From Pseudobacillus lumedeiriae (lineage in GTDB: Bacteria > Bacillota > Bacilli > Bacillales > Domibacillaceae), in the NCBI RefSeq assembly GCF_044891285.1, contig NZ_JAUIYO010000006.1, forward strand, positions 119,373 through 183,372: DNA of 64,000 nt. The letters run 5' to 3'. Below are positions 27,205 to 35,053 of this stretch, one piece after another; position 1 is the first letter of the stretch; each line of letters opens with the position of its first letter. A program made the translations under genes and the position numbers. The notes under the pieces were generated by a model. The model was not told the origin of the DNA, ran no database searches, and was given only the letters and a program-made list of their open reading frames with translations.

Positions 27205-28358
27205 GCAACTTATTTCCAACATATGCCCGCTGGGACGTCACACCTGCCTCTGCGAAAGGCACATGGCTCACAGATAAAAACGGGAAAAATTATTTAGATT
27301 TTACGACGGGTATTGGTGTATGCAACCTCGGTCATGTACCGAACAACGTGAAAAAAGCAGTAGAGGAGCAGCTTGAGCAATTTTGGCACACATCCAATTT
27401 ATTTCAAATTGATTTACAAGAAGAAGTGGCTAAACAGCTGACGGATGCCTCTGGACTCGACTTAGTCTTTTTTGCAAACAGCGGAGCAGAAGCTAATGAA
27501 GCGGCGATCAAATTGGCCCGTAAAGCGACTGGCCGGACGAAAATTATTACGTTTATTGATTCTTTCCATGGACGCACGTTTGGCACAATGGCAGCAACTG
27601 GCCAAGAAAAGATTAAAATCGGTTTTGGCCCAATGCTGGAAAAGTTTGAATACGTCCCTTTCAACGACTTAGAAGCGCTGCAAAAAGCGATGGATGAAAA
27701 CACAGCTGCCCTTATGTTCGAAGTGATTCAAGGCGAAGGCGGACTGAATGCCGGCGATCCTGTATTTTTAAAACAGGCAGAGGAGCTGGCCCATAATAAC
27801 GGCTCACTCGTCATTATTGATGAAATCCAAACAGGGATCGGGCGCACTGGCAAGCCATTTGCATTCCAGCATGCCGGCCTTCATCCGGATATTGTATCCA
27901 GCGCGAAAGGAATCGCCAGCGGCTTTCCACTCGGAGCTATCATCGGCAAAAAAGAACTGGCAGAAGCCTTCTCTCCTGGGTCACACGGTTCTACATTCGG
28001 AGGCAGCCCAGTTTCACTTTCCGCAGCAAAAGCAACACTTGAGACCATTTTCGACGAAAGCTTTTTAACAAATGTAGAGGCCAAAAGTGCTAAGCTTTTC
28101 TCTATGTTAGAAGAAGCTCTTTCTTCTGTCCCACAAGTCAAAAAGCTAAAAGGCAAAGGCTTAATGGTCGGCATTGAAATGGCAGAAGAAGCAGCCCCGT
28201 ACATCCCAGCCGCACGCGAAAAAGGACTGTTAGTTTTAACAGCCGGTACCAATACCATCCGCCTTCTTCCACCGCTTAACGTGACAGAAGAAGAAATAGA
28301 ACAAGCGGTATCTATCCTTGCGGAAACGATTAAAGAACAAGTAACCGCAAAAGCTTAA
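27201..28358 (+). CDS. argD: Acetylornithine aminotransferase
   Basis: A 385-residue PLP-dependent class III aminotransferase that converts N-acetylglutamate semialdehyde to N-acetylornithine. Motifs are FTTGIGVCNLGH, FANSGAEANEAAIKLARK, FHGRTFGTMAATGQ, IIDEIQTGIGRTGKPFAFQHAG and the PLP lysine in SSAKGIASGFPLGA (about 240). The ATG overlaps the argB stop. In B. subtilis carAB and argF follow; here the operon ends after argD, so argF and any arginine-specific carAB must be elsewhere. Confidence 0.95.
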   Translation: MSNLFPTYARWDVTPASAKGTWLTDKNGKNYLDFTTGIGVCNLGHVPNNVKKAVEEQLEQFWHTSNLFQIDLQEEVAKQLTDASGLDLVFFANSGAEANEAAIKLARKATGRTKIITFIDSFHGRTFGTMAATGQEKIKIGFGPMLEKFEYVPFNDLEALQKAMDENTAALMFEVIQGEGGLNAGDPVFLKQAEELAHNNGSLVIIDEIQTGIGRTGKPFAFQHAGLHPDIVSSAKGIASGFPLGAIIGKKELAEAFSPGSHGSTFGGSPVSLSAAKATLETIFDESFLTNVEAKSAKLFSMLEEALSSVPQVKKLKGKGLMVGIEMAEEAAPYIPAAREKGLLVLTAGTNTIRLLPPLNVTEEEIEQAVSILAETIKEQVTAKA

Positions 28359-28376
28359 TGGATAAAAGAAATAGAA

Positions 28377-28401
28377 AGAGGAAGCTGACTCAGCCTCCTC
28401 T
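28377..28401 (+). terminator. Probable terminator of argCJBD
   Basis: AGAGGA-GCTG/CAGC-TCCTCT (28377-28401) forms an interrupted 10-bp stem 18 bases past argD, followed by TTGTTTATTG. The T-run is weak. Confidence 0.5.
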
Positions 28402-28492
28402 TGTTTATTGTCTATTCGCTCATTTGAAAGCCGATCCACCGCATTTGCGAGCGGGGAAACCAAAATACAGACCTGCTCCATACATTCCATAT

Positions 28493-28522
28493 AAAAAAGC
28501 CTGCAGAGCTTTCTCTGCAAGC
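28493..28522 (-). terminator. Rho-independent terminator of the LemA-TPM operon
   Basis: AAGC-TGCAGAG pairs with CTCTGCA-GCTT around AAAG, starting at the stop codon of the TPM gene, and is followed on the minus strand by TTTTTTATATGG. Confidence 0.8.
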
Positions 28523-29269
28523 TTACCAGCTTCGGCCAGCGCCTCCGCCTCCGGAAGAACCGCCGCCTCCGCTGCGATTTCCTCCACCACCGCTTCCTCC
28601 TCCTCCACGGGAAAAAATGAATAGTAGGATTTGCGTTAAAAAACCGCCAAAAAATTTCATGTCGAGAAAAATAACGATCACGGCAATCACAATGAAGATT
28701 ACGACAGCCAATCCACCGTCTTCATCAGCAGGGACCGCTTCCGCCTCGTGGCCTTCCCAACTGTATTCAGCAGCTGTTTCGTTATATAACGCTTTATAGG
28801 TATTCATAATCGCTTTGTCCGGTTCTTCTTTCTGTAAATAAGGAACGGCATATTCATCCAAAATCCTTCCTACTTTTCCATCAGGCAGAGCGCCTTCAAG
28901 TCCATAGCCAACCTCCACACGAATGTGCCTCTCCCCTTCGCCTCCTTCAGTCGTAAGAATAAGCAGCACACCGTTATTTTCTTTTTTGCTGCCGATGCCA
29001 TACTGCCGGAATGTATCATTGGCATATTGTTCAATGGGTATTCCTTCTGTTGAAGGCACGGTCAGCACAACCACCTGAGCAGTTGTCGCATCATCAAGCT
29101 GGCTGCCCAGCTGATTGAGCTCCCTTTTTTGTTCAGCGGACAAAACACCTGAAAAGTCTTGTACGTATATGTCTCCTTTAGGCTTCGGTGCCGCCGCTGA
29201 GACTGGCAGCGCCAAAGCCCCAATAAAAAGAATGACTGCTGCTAGAAAAAAAGCAGCCTTCCTCATCAT
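28523..29269 (-). CDS. TPM-domain (YgcG-like) secreted membrane protein
   Basis: A 248-residue protein with a signal peptide (ending about VSAAA, residue 26), a TPM domain (VQDFSGVLSAEQKRELNQL … AQVVVLTVPSTEG … GVLLILTTEGGEGERHIRVEVGYGLEGALPDGKVG), one or two C-terminal membrane helices (about 186-218) and a Gly-rich tail of GGGGSGGGG type. This is the normal layout of YgcG-like proteins. The ATG at 29269 overlaps the lemA stop codon (ATGA). LemA/TPM pairs are common and the pair probably acts at the cell envelope; the biochemical role is unknown. Confidence 0.9.
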   Translation of the reverse strand: MMRKAAFFLAAVILFIGALALPVSAAAPKPKGDIYVQDFSGVLSAEQKRELNQLGSQLDDATTAQVVVLTVPSTEGIPIEQYANDTFRQYGIGSKKENNGVLLILTTEGGEGERHIRVEVGYGLEGALPDGKVGRILDEYAVPYLQKEEPDKAIMNTYKALYNETAAEYSWEGHEAEAVPADEDGGLAVVIFIVIAVIVIFLDMKFFGGFLTQILLFIFSRGGGGSGGGGNRSGGGGSSGGGGAGRSW

Positions 29270-29844
29270 TCTTGACCGCCCTCAAAGTCTACTTTTGGTG
29301 CTTCTTTCGCTCCCGCTTCCGCTTTGAAGTATTCTTTCTCATTAAAACCAAAAATACCGGCCATCAATGAGCCAGGAAATCGTTTAATTTTTTTATTAAA
29401 CTCCGCTACTTGAGCATTGTAATCCTGGCGGGCAACCGCTAACCGATTTTCGGTTCCGGCTAATTCATCCATTAATTGTCTAAAATTACTATCCGCTTTC
29501 AACTGCGGGTAATTTTCAACGACGACAAGCAATCGGCTCAACGCTCCTGATAACTCATCGTTCGCTGCAGCCTGCTCCTGCGGTGATCCAGCACCAGCCA
29601 GCTTTGCACGGGCATCAGATACATTTTTCAATACTTCTTTTTCATGGCTGGCAAACCCTTTCACTGTGTTCACCAAGTTCGGAATTAAATCCATTCTTCT
29701 CTGCAGCTGATTTTCCACCTGTGCATACGCCTGGTCAACGTTTTCTTCTTTTTCTACCATTCCGTTGTAGCTCGGAATTAACATCGCTGCCAAAACTACA
29801 ACGATAATAGCAACGATCGCGAGCGGTCCTAACCCCTTTTTCAT
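29266..29844 (-). CDS. LemA family protein
   Basis: A 192-residue protein with an N-terminal membrane anchor (LGPLAIVAIIVVVLAAMLIPSYNGMV) followed by the LemA helical domain: VDQAYAQVENQLQRRMDLIPNLVNTVKGFASHEKEVL and ENRLAVARQDYNAQVAEFNKKIKRFPGSLMAG. The start is set at the ATG at 29844, eight bases after AGAGG; the neighbouring ATG at 29847 is equally possible. It is the first gene of an operon with the TPM protein. Role unknown. Confidence 0.9.
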   Translation of the reverse strand: MKKGLGPLAIVAIIVVVLAAMLIPSYNGMVEKEENVDQAYAQVENQLQRRMDLIPNLVNTVKGFASHEKEVLKNVSDARAKLAGAGSPQEQAAANDELSGALSRLLVVVENYPQLKADSNFRQLMDELAGTENRLAVARQDYNAQVAEFNKKIKRFPGSLMAGIFGFNEKEYFKAEAGAKEAPKVDFEGGQE

Positions 29845-29906
29845 CATCTTCACCTCTTTATATTATCCTTTTGTATCTACCTCTTTTTATGCTAAGGAAA
29901 ACAAAA

Positions 29907-29936
29907 ATAAAACACCTTCTATACAATTAGAAGGTG
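29907..29936 (-). terminator. Rho-independent terminator of the esterase gene
   Basis: The 9-bp stem CACCTTCTA/TAGAAGGTG (29913-29921 and 29928-29936) is followed on the minus strand by TTTTATTTTTG, nine bases past the stop codon. Confidence 0.8.
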
Positions 29937-29944
29937 AATACTGT

Positions 29945-30715
29945 TTATTTTACCAATGCATACGGATAATCGGAAGCATAAGTGTGAATAAAACGAGCTG
30001 TCTGCTGCACAAGGAATTCTTTATCGTGATCCATAGAAGCCACATGATAAGAGTTCGGCAGTGTAACGATTCGCTTGTTTTTTGATGTCAGTGAACGATA
30101 AATAAAAGCGGTATTTTCAGGCGGTACGACATGGTCTGTAAACGATTTTATGCATAGGGCAGGAGCTTGAATTTGTCCAATAACTGCCGGTGTTTCAGCC
30201 ATTAATTTTTGCAATTCACGAATGGCGCGTACTGGGGCTTTTTCGTAAGTAATTTCATACACACCTTCTGCTTTAATGTCCGGTTTACCTTCTTTAATAA
30301 AACGGGGAGCCGGCGAGTGTTTTAAATATTCGAAAGCAGGCAGCGTTAAAGCTGCATTAATAGTGATGATTCCCTCAATATCCTTATATTCAGCAGCGAG
30401 TTTAAGCGCTAATGTCCCACCCATGGATTGACCCATGACGAATACTTTTTTCCCTCTCTTCTTCAATTGCAAATATCCTTGCTTTAAGCTTTCATACCAG
30501 TCTTCATGCGTGCAAGCCTCCATATCAAAATAGTGAGTGCCGTGCCCTTTCAAACGGGGAGCCAGCACAGTAAATCCTTGTTCTGCAAGCTTCTCTCCTA
30601 CAAAACGTACACTTTGCGGCGTTCCAATAAACCCATGAGAAAGCAAGATGCCGACCTCTCCTCTTTCAAAATAAAACGATTCCGCTCCTGGGATCACTGC
30701 GTATTGTTCATTCAT
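29945..30715 (-). CDS. Alpha/beta hydrolase, carboxylesterase
   Basis: A 256-residue cytoplasmic serine hydrolase resembling the Est30-type carboxylesterases of Geobacillus. The oxyanion motif is LLSHGFIGTPQS (HG, about 28), the nucleophile elbow is GQSMGG (Ser about 95), the acid is Asp in SFTDHVVPP and the base is His in NSYHVASMDHD. It has its own promoter overlapped by an inverted repeat, so it seems to be regulated. The substrate is probably a medium-chain or short-chain ester (inference). Confidence 0.87.
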   Translation of the reverse strand: MNEQYAVIPGAESFYFERGEVGILLSHGFIGTPQSVRFVGEKLAEQGFTVLAPRLKGHGTHYFDMEACTHEDWYESLKQGYLQLKKRGKKVFVMGQSMGGTLALKLAAEYKDIEGIITINAALTLPAFEYLKHSPAPRFIKEGKPDIKAEGVYEITYEKAPVRAIRELQKLMAETPAVIGQIQAPALCIKSFTDHVVPPENTAFIYRSLTSKNKRIVTLPNSYHVASMDHDKEFLVQQTARFIHTYASDYPYALVK

Positions 30716-30745
30716 GTGTGGCTCCTCCTTTAATTCCGATAATTT

Positions 30746-30789
30746 TTATAGGTTATATTTATTTTAATACCTAATAACCTATAAGTCAA
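30746..30789 (-). promoter_or_regulatory. Esterase promoter with an 11-bp inverted-repeat operator
   Basis: On the minus strand TTGACT (30789-30784), 17 bases, TAAAAT (30766-30761). The arms TTATAGGTTAT (30746-30756) and ATAACCTATAA (30774-30784) form a perfect 11-bp inverted repeat that brackets the -10 box. No regulator gene is adjacent. Confidence 0.55.
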
Positions 30790-30796
30790 CTAGGAA

Positions 30797-31402
30797 TTAA
30801 ATATTTCCATGATAGACTTTACCCTTATTCACTCCTTTACTAGGCAGCTTCAGTGAGCGAAGCAAGCAGCAGGCCAGCTGTGGACAAGAAATTTGCAGAA
30901 ACTCACGAAGATGGGCATCACGTGAATAGAACAGACATGATGGACATTGCCATTTCCGAAGGTTCCGAATCATGGAAAACCCTGTACATTTAGGACAGTG
31001 AAATCCTTTAATTCATTCACTTTCATTGACTTGAAAGCGCTGGAGGATATCGACTATAGGTGGAGCTTGGTATGTAGCAAGGAAATTAGAAAATTTAAGT
31101 TGGGCCTTTTTCGAGAATGATTCTTCAGCTAATTGTTCATTGGTTTTTATTAATAAGTGAGAAAGTTGTTCGAGCTGGATCACTTGCTGGCCAAGGCGGG
31201 GATTGGGAGATGAGGATTTGATCATCGTTTTGTGATTGGTAAATACGGTGACTGTCTCGATCGTTACTTTAGGCAGCTTATGATGAATAAGCCATTCTTG
31301 AAGCAATATTTTCTGCCGGACTGTTTGTAATATCGGATTAGGAAAACGTTCTTCCTTTTTAGGATATCGTGAATCGTCCATAGTAAAGAAAAAGCCTCCC
31401 AA
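30797..31402 (-). pseudogene. Decayed NERD-domain protein gene
   Basis: The first 130 residues read …EERFPNPILQTVRQKILLQEWLIHHKLP…VTVFTNHKTMIK…, the later half of a NERD nuclease-related domain. An in-frame TGA (31015-31013) interrupts the frame, and the same frame then continues with a zinc ribbon (HCPKCTGF … WQCPSCLFYSRDAH), REFLQIS and the family-type tail LPSKGVNKGKVY. About 110 N-terminal residues are missing and a stretch between DAH and REFLQ is deleted. Normal members have about 300 residues. The 5' end abuts the gat terminator. This is a gene in decay. Confidence 0.65.
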
Positions 31403-31423
31403 GCAAACAGCTTAGGAGGCTTT
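31388..31423 (-). terminator. Rho-independent terminator of the gatCAB operon
   Basis: AAAGCCTCC/GGAGGCTTT (31391-31399 and 31415-31423), with a further AAG/CTT inside, is followed on the minus strand by TTTTTC. It lies ten bases past the gatB stop codon. Confidence 0.85.
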
Positions 31424-31432
31424 CGTGATTCA

Positions 31433-32863
31433 TTATCGCTTTTTAATTTCTTCAAGTAACAGTTTATTCAACACGGACGGGTTTGCTTGTCCTTTTGATG
31501 CTTTCATGATTTGACCGACAAGGAAGCCGACTGCTTTGCTTTTTCCATTTTTGAAGTCTTCGATTGACTGCGGGTTCGCATCGAGGGCTTCTGTGATGAA
31601 TTTCAAAAGCTCTCCTTCATCGGAAATTTGCACAAGACCTTGATCTTTAACGATCTTTTCTGGATCGCCGCCGTTTTCAACAAGTTCTTTAAATACTTTT
31701 TTCGCAATTTTAGAAGAAATCGTGCCTTTTTCAATTAAAGCGATCATGGCAGCTAAGTTTGTCGGCGTCAATGCGACTTCGCTTAATTCTTTTCCTTCTG
31801 CATTCAAGTAAGCAGATACTTCACCCATCAACCAGTTAGAAGCGAGCTTAGCATCCGCTCCTGCTTGAACAGTTGCTTCAAAAAAGTCAGCCATTTCCTT
31901 TGTGATTGTCAGAACGTTTGCATCGTGTGCCGGCAGGCCAAGTTCATTCATGTAACGTTCTTTCCGCTGATCTGGCAGTTCAGGAATGGATGCGCGCACC
32001 CGCTCTTTCCATTCATCATCGATGTAAAGCTCAACAAGATCCGGCTCTGGGAAGTAGCGGTAATCATCGGAGCCTTCTTTTACACGCATAAGAAGTGTTT
32101 TGCCTGTCGACTCATCAAAACGGCGCGTCTCCTGTTCGATCACACCGCCAGAAGATAACACATCGGCCTGGCGTTTTTCTTCATATTCCAACCCTTTTCT
32201 AACGAAGTTAAAAGAGTTTAAGTTTTTCAGCTCAGCTTTTGTACCGAACTCTTTCTGGCCGTATGGGCGCAGTGAAATGTTCGCATCACAGCGGAGCGAG
32301 CCTTCTTCCATTTTACAATCAGATACTTCTGTATATTGAATAATGGATTTTAGCTTTTCCAGATAGGCATAAGCTTCTTCTGGTGTACGGATATCCGGTT
32401 CAGATACGATTTCCACGAGCGGTGTTCCTTGACGATTATAGTCAACGAGGGAATAGCCGTCGCCAGAGTGCATTAATTTCCCAGCATCTTCCTCTAAGTG
32501 AAGACGGGTAATGCCGATTTTTTTCTTTTCTCCATTCACTTCGATTTCAATCCAGCCATTTTCACCGATTGGCTGATCGAACTGGGAAATTTGATAAGCT
32601 TTCGGATTATCCGGGTAAAAATAGTTTTTGCGATCGAATTTTGTTTCTGTAGCCACTTCACAGTTTAATGCCATGGCTGCTTTCATCGCAAATTCTACCG
32701 CACGCTTATTTAAAACAGGAAGTACTCCCGGGTAAGCAAGGTCGATGACCGTTGTATTCGTATTAGGCTCTGCCCCGAAATGAGCAGGGGCCGAAGAAAA
32801 GATTTTTGATTCTGTTTTTAACTCTACATGGACTTCTAATCCAATAACCGTTTCAAAATTCAT
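31433..32863 (-). CDS. gatB: Asp-tRNA(Asn)/Glu-tRNA(Gln) amidotransferase subunit B
   Basis: A 476-residue subunit that binds and activates the misacylated Glu-tRNA(Gln), so that the GatCAB complex can make Gln-tRNA(Gln) in bacteria without glutaminyl-tRNA synthetase. It begins FETVIGLEVHVELKTESKIFSSAP, followed by YFYPDNPKAYQISQFDQPIGENG, KMEEGSLRCDANISLRPYG and FNFVRKGLEYE. The C-terminal helical tail (VGFLVGQIMKASKGQANPSVLNKLL) is the YqeY-like tRNA-binding part. It is the last gene of gatCAB, 12 bases after gatA. Confidence 0.97.
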   Translation of the reverse strand: MNFETVIGLEVHVELKTESKIFSSAPAHFGAEPNTNTTVIDLAYPGVLPVLNKRAVEFAMKAAMALNCEVATETKFDRKNYFYPDNPKAYQISQFDQPIGENGWIEIEVNGEKKKIGITRLHLEEDAGKLMHSGDGYSLVDYNRQGTPLVEIVSEPDIRTPEEAYAYLEKLKSIIQYTEVSDCKMEEGSLRCDANISLRPYGQKEFGTKAELKNLNSFNFVRKGLEYEEKRQADVLSSGGVIEQETRRFDESTGKTLLMRVKEGSDDYRYFPEPDLVELYIDDEWKERVRASIPELPDQRKERYMNELGLPAHDANVLTITKEMADFFEATVQAGADAKLASNWLMGEVSAYLNAEGKELSEVALTPTNLAAMIALIEKGTISSKIAKKVFKELVENGGDPEKIVKDQGLVQISDEGELLKFITEALDANPQSIEDFKNGKSKAVGFLVGQIMKASKGQANPSVLNKLLLEEIKKR

Positions 32864-32875
32864 GGTTGTCCCCCC

Positions 32876-34333
32876 TTACAGCGATGGCTTCTGCTGATGG
32901 AAATTTGTTGCCTGCTCATATGCATGGGCCGTGCGGTATACTGTTTTCTCATCAAAGTGTTTACCGATGATTTGCAGACCAAGCGGCATGCCGTCTGAGA
33001 ATCCACACGGTACTGAAATTCCTGGAACACCTGCAAGGTTCACAGGAATTGTTAAAATATCGTTCGCATACATCGTTAACGGATCGTCAATATTTTCACC
33101 GATTTTAAAGGCTGGTGTTGGCGTTGTTGGACCAACGATGACATCGTACTTTTCAAATACATCTTCAAAATCTTTTTTAATTAACGTACGCACTTGCTGC
33201 GCTTTTTTATAATACGCGTCGTAGTATCCAGAACTTAAAGCGAACGTACCAAGCATGATGCGGCGTTTCACTTCGTCCCCAAATCCTTCTGCGCGTGTTT
33301 TTTTATAAAGTTCAATCAGATTTTCTGCATCTTCCGCCCGGTAACCGTAACGGATCCCGTCAAAGCGCGCCAGGTTAGAGGATGCTTCTGAAGAAGACAA
33401 TAAATAATACGTCGCTAGTCCATACTTAGAATGCGGCAAAGACACTTCTTCCCATGTTGCTCCAAGGCCTTCTAGTACTTTCAAGGCGTCTAATACAGAT
33501 TGACGTACGTCTTCTGACACACCTTCACCAAGATATTCTTTCGGCACAGCAATTTTCAAGCCTTTAATATCTCCCGTTAGTGCAGCAGAATACGTATCTA
33601 CCGGCACATTAGCGGAAGTGCCATCCATTGGATCGACACCGGAAATCGCTTCAAGCAAGCGGGCATTATCTTCTACATTGCGTGTAATTGGACCAATTTG
33701 ATCAAGTGATGAAGCAAAAGCGATTAAACCAAAACGGGACACACGGCCGTATGTTGGCTTTAACCCGACCACACCACAAAATGACGCTGGCTGACGAATG
33801 GAACCGCCTGTATCAGAACCGAGTGAGAAAGGCACTTCCCCTGCTGCAACTGCCGCCGCAGATCCACCGGAAGAACCGCCGGGCACTCTCTCTACATTCC
33901 AAGGATTCGCCGTTTTTTGGAAGCTAGAGTTCTCTGTCGATGACCCCATCGCAAACTCGTCCATGTTTAACTTACCGATTGTAATCGCATTCGCCTCATG
34001 AAGCTTATTCATAACTGTTGCATCATAAATCGGATCGAAGTTATGAAGCATTTTACTGCCGCTCGTTGTGCGCAGCCCTTTCGTTACAATGTTGTCTTTG
34101 ATTCCGATAGGCATACCGAACAATAAGCCCTTCGCTTCATCTGTGCCAATCTTCCCCTGTAATACTTCCGCCTGTTTACGGGCATTTTCTTCATCTAATG
34201 TAATAAAAGCTTTCACTTTCTCTTCTACTTCATTAATTCTTTTATACGACTCATCCACTAAGTCAGGAATGGATATTTCTTTTTTATGTAAAAGGTCGTG
34301 AAGCTCAGTTAACGTATGATTAAATAATGGCAT
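32876..34333 (-). CDS. gatA: Asp-tRNA(Asn)/Glu-tRNA(Gln) amidotransferase subunit A
   Basis: A 485-residue amidase-signature subunit that hydrolyses glutamine and passes ammonia to GatB. The Ser-cisSer-Lys triad is visible: Lys in GIKDNIVTKG (about 79), Ser in PGGSSGGSAAAVAAGE and Ser in SLGSDTGGSIRQPASFCG (about 177). It starts at an ATG with GGAGAG upstream and lies 12 bases downstream of gatC. Confidence 0.97.
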   Translation of the reverse strand: MPLFNHTLTELHDLLHKKEISIPDLVDESYKRINEVEEKVKAFITLDEENARKQAEVLQGKIGTDEAKGLLFGMPIGIKDNIVTKGLRTTSGSKMLHNFDPIYDATVMNKLHEANAITIGKLNMDEFAMGSSTENSSFQKTANPWNVERVPGGSSGGSAAAVAAGEVPFSLGSDTGGSIRQPASFCGVVGLKPTYGRVSRFGLIAFASSLDQIGPITRNVEDNARLLEAISGVDPMDGTSANVPVDTYSAALTGDIKGLKIAVPKEYLGEGVSEDVRQSVLDALKVLEGLGATWEEVSLPHSKYGLATYYLLSSSEASSNLARFDGIRYGYRAEDAENLIELYKKTRAEGFGDEVKRRIMLGTFALSSGYYDAYYKKAQQVRTLIKKDFEDVFEKYDVIVGPTTPTPAFKIGENIDDPLTMYANDILTIPVNLAGVPGISVPCGFSDGMPLGLQIIGKHFDEKTVYRTAHAYEQATNFHQQKPSL

Positions 34334-34345
34334 CCTGTTCTCTCC

Positions 34346-34636
34346 TTACTCAATGATCGCCGGAACTCGAATTTGCCCATCCGCATGATCTGGGGCATTT
34401 TTTAATACTTCTTCACGCGGCAGTCCTGGCGCAGACTTATCCTCGCGTAAAACATTTTTGACGTCTAATACGTGAGAAGTCGGCTTTACCCCTGTTGTAT
34501 CCAGTTCATTTAATTGCTCGGCAAACCCAATAATACTGTCAAGCTGAGATGTAAACAGCTCCACCTCTTCGTCTGTTATAGCCAAACGTGCAAGATTAGC
34601 TACATGTCTAACTTGTTCTTCGGAAATTCGTGACAA
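34346..34636 (-). CDS. gatC: Asp-tRNA(Asn)/Glu-tRNA(Gln) amidotransferase subunit C
   Basis: A 96-residue subunit that wraps GatA and GatB together. It shows the typical VRHVANLARLAITDEEVELFTSQLDSIIGF and the C-terminal LREDKSAPGLPREEVLKNAPDHADGQIRVPAIIE. The start is a TTG at 34636 with GGAGG nine bases upstream; B. subtilis GatC begins at the same residue (MSRIS). It is the first gene of the operon. Confidence 0.94.
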   Translation of the reverse strand: MSRISEEQVRHVANLARLAITDEEVELFTSQLDSIIGFAEQLNELDTTGVKPTSHVLDVKNVLREDKSAPGLPREEVLKNAPDHADGQIRVPAIIE

Positions 34637-34913
34637 TTTCCTTCACCTCCAAGAAAATTATAAACTAAGCCTTCTGTCAGTGATGTTTCCTCACTTACAG
34701 TTGGCTGAATAGATGATACATTGACTGACGGACTCTTCTTTCGCCAAAAATCCCACTGCCAGTTCATGCAAAATAAAACGATCACAATACTACTCATCTT
34801 ATCAAATTTCAAGGCATACAAGCAATCATTCGTTGGACAAAACACTATTTTCTACATTTTATTGTATCATGCCCCTGGCACGTTGTTGATCATTCTAACT
34901 GTTTTATTCATGT

Positions 34914-35012
34914 TTATAACGTGTTTTTGGCCCTTTTATTCACTTTTCCAATAGGCTTTGCTACATGCCCCTGTTGGGCGATCCAATCAACAAATAGCTC
35001 TCCAACGAAAAT
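34914..35012 (-). pseudogene. Possible short coding remnant downstream of the aceA terminator
   Basis: A minus-strand frame reads GELFVDWIAQQGHVAKPIG and then KVNKRAKNTL before a TAA. It has a plausible amphipathic composition but no start codon or ribosome binding site. I do not recognise it. The rest of the 34637-35010 gap shows nothing I can support, and no good promoter for gatC is obvious. Confidence 0.2.
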
Positions 35013-35048
35013 AGGATGCTCCAAAGACTATGCTTTGGAACATCCTAT
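35007..35048 (-). terminator. Rho-independent terminator of aceA
   Basis: ATAGGATG-TCCAAAG pairs with CTTTGGA-CATCCTAT (35011-35048), giving about 15 bp with one mismatch, followed on the minus strand by TTTTCG. It lies five bases past the aceA stop codon. Confidence 0.8.
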
Positions 35049-35053
35049 CCTTA

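Noticed and set aside
28493..28620. Glycine/alanine/serine-rich plus-strand frames opposite the TPM gene tail
   Set aside because: They are the complement of the GGGGSGGGG-coding repeat of the TPM protein, not separate genes.
34600..34845. 81-residue minus-strand frame overlapping gatC
   Set aside because: Its end runs through the gatC ribosome binding site and start in another frame, and it has no family resemblance or good ribosome binding site.
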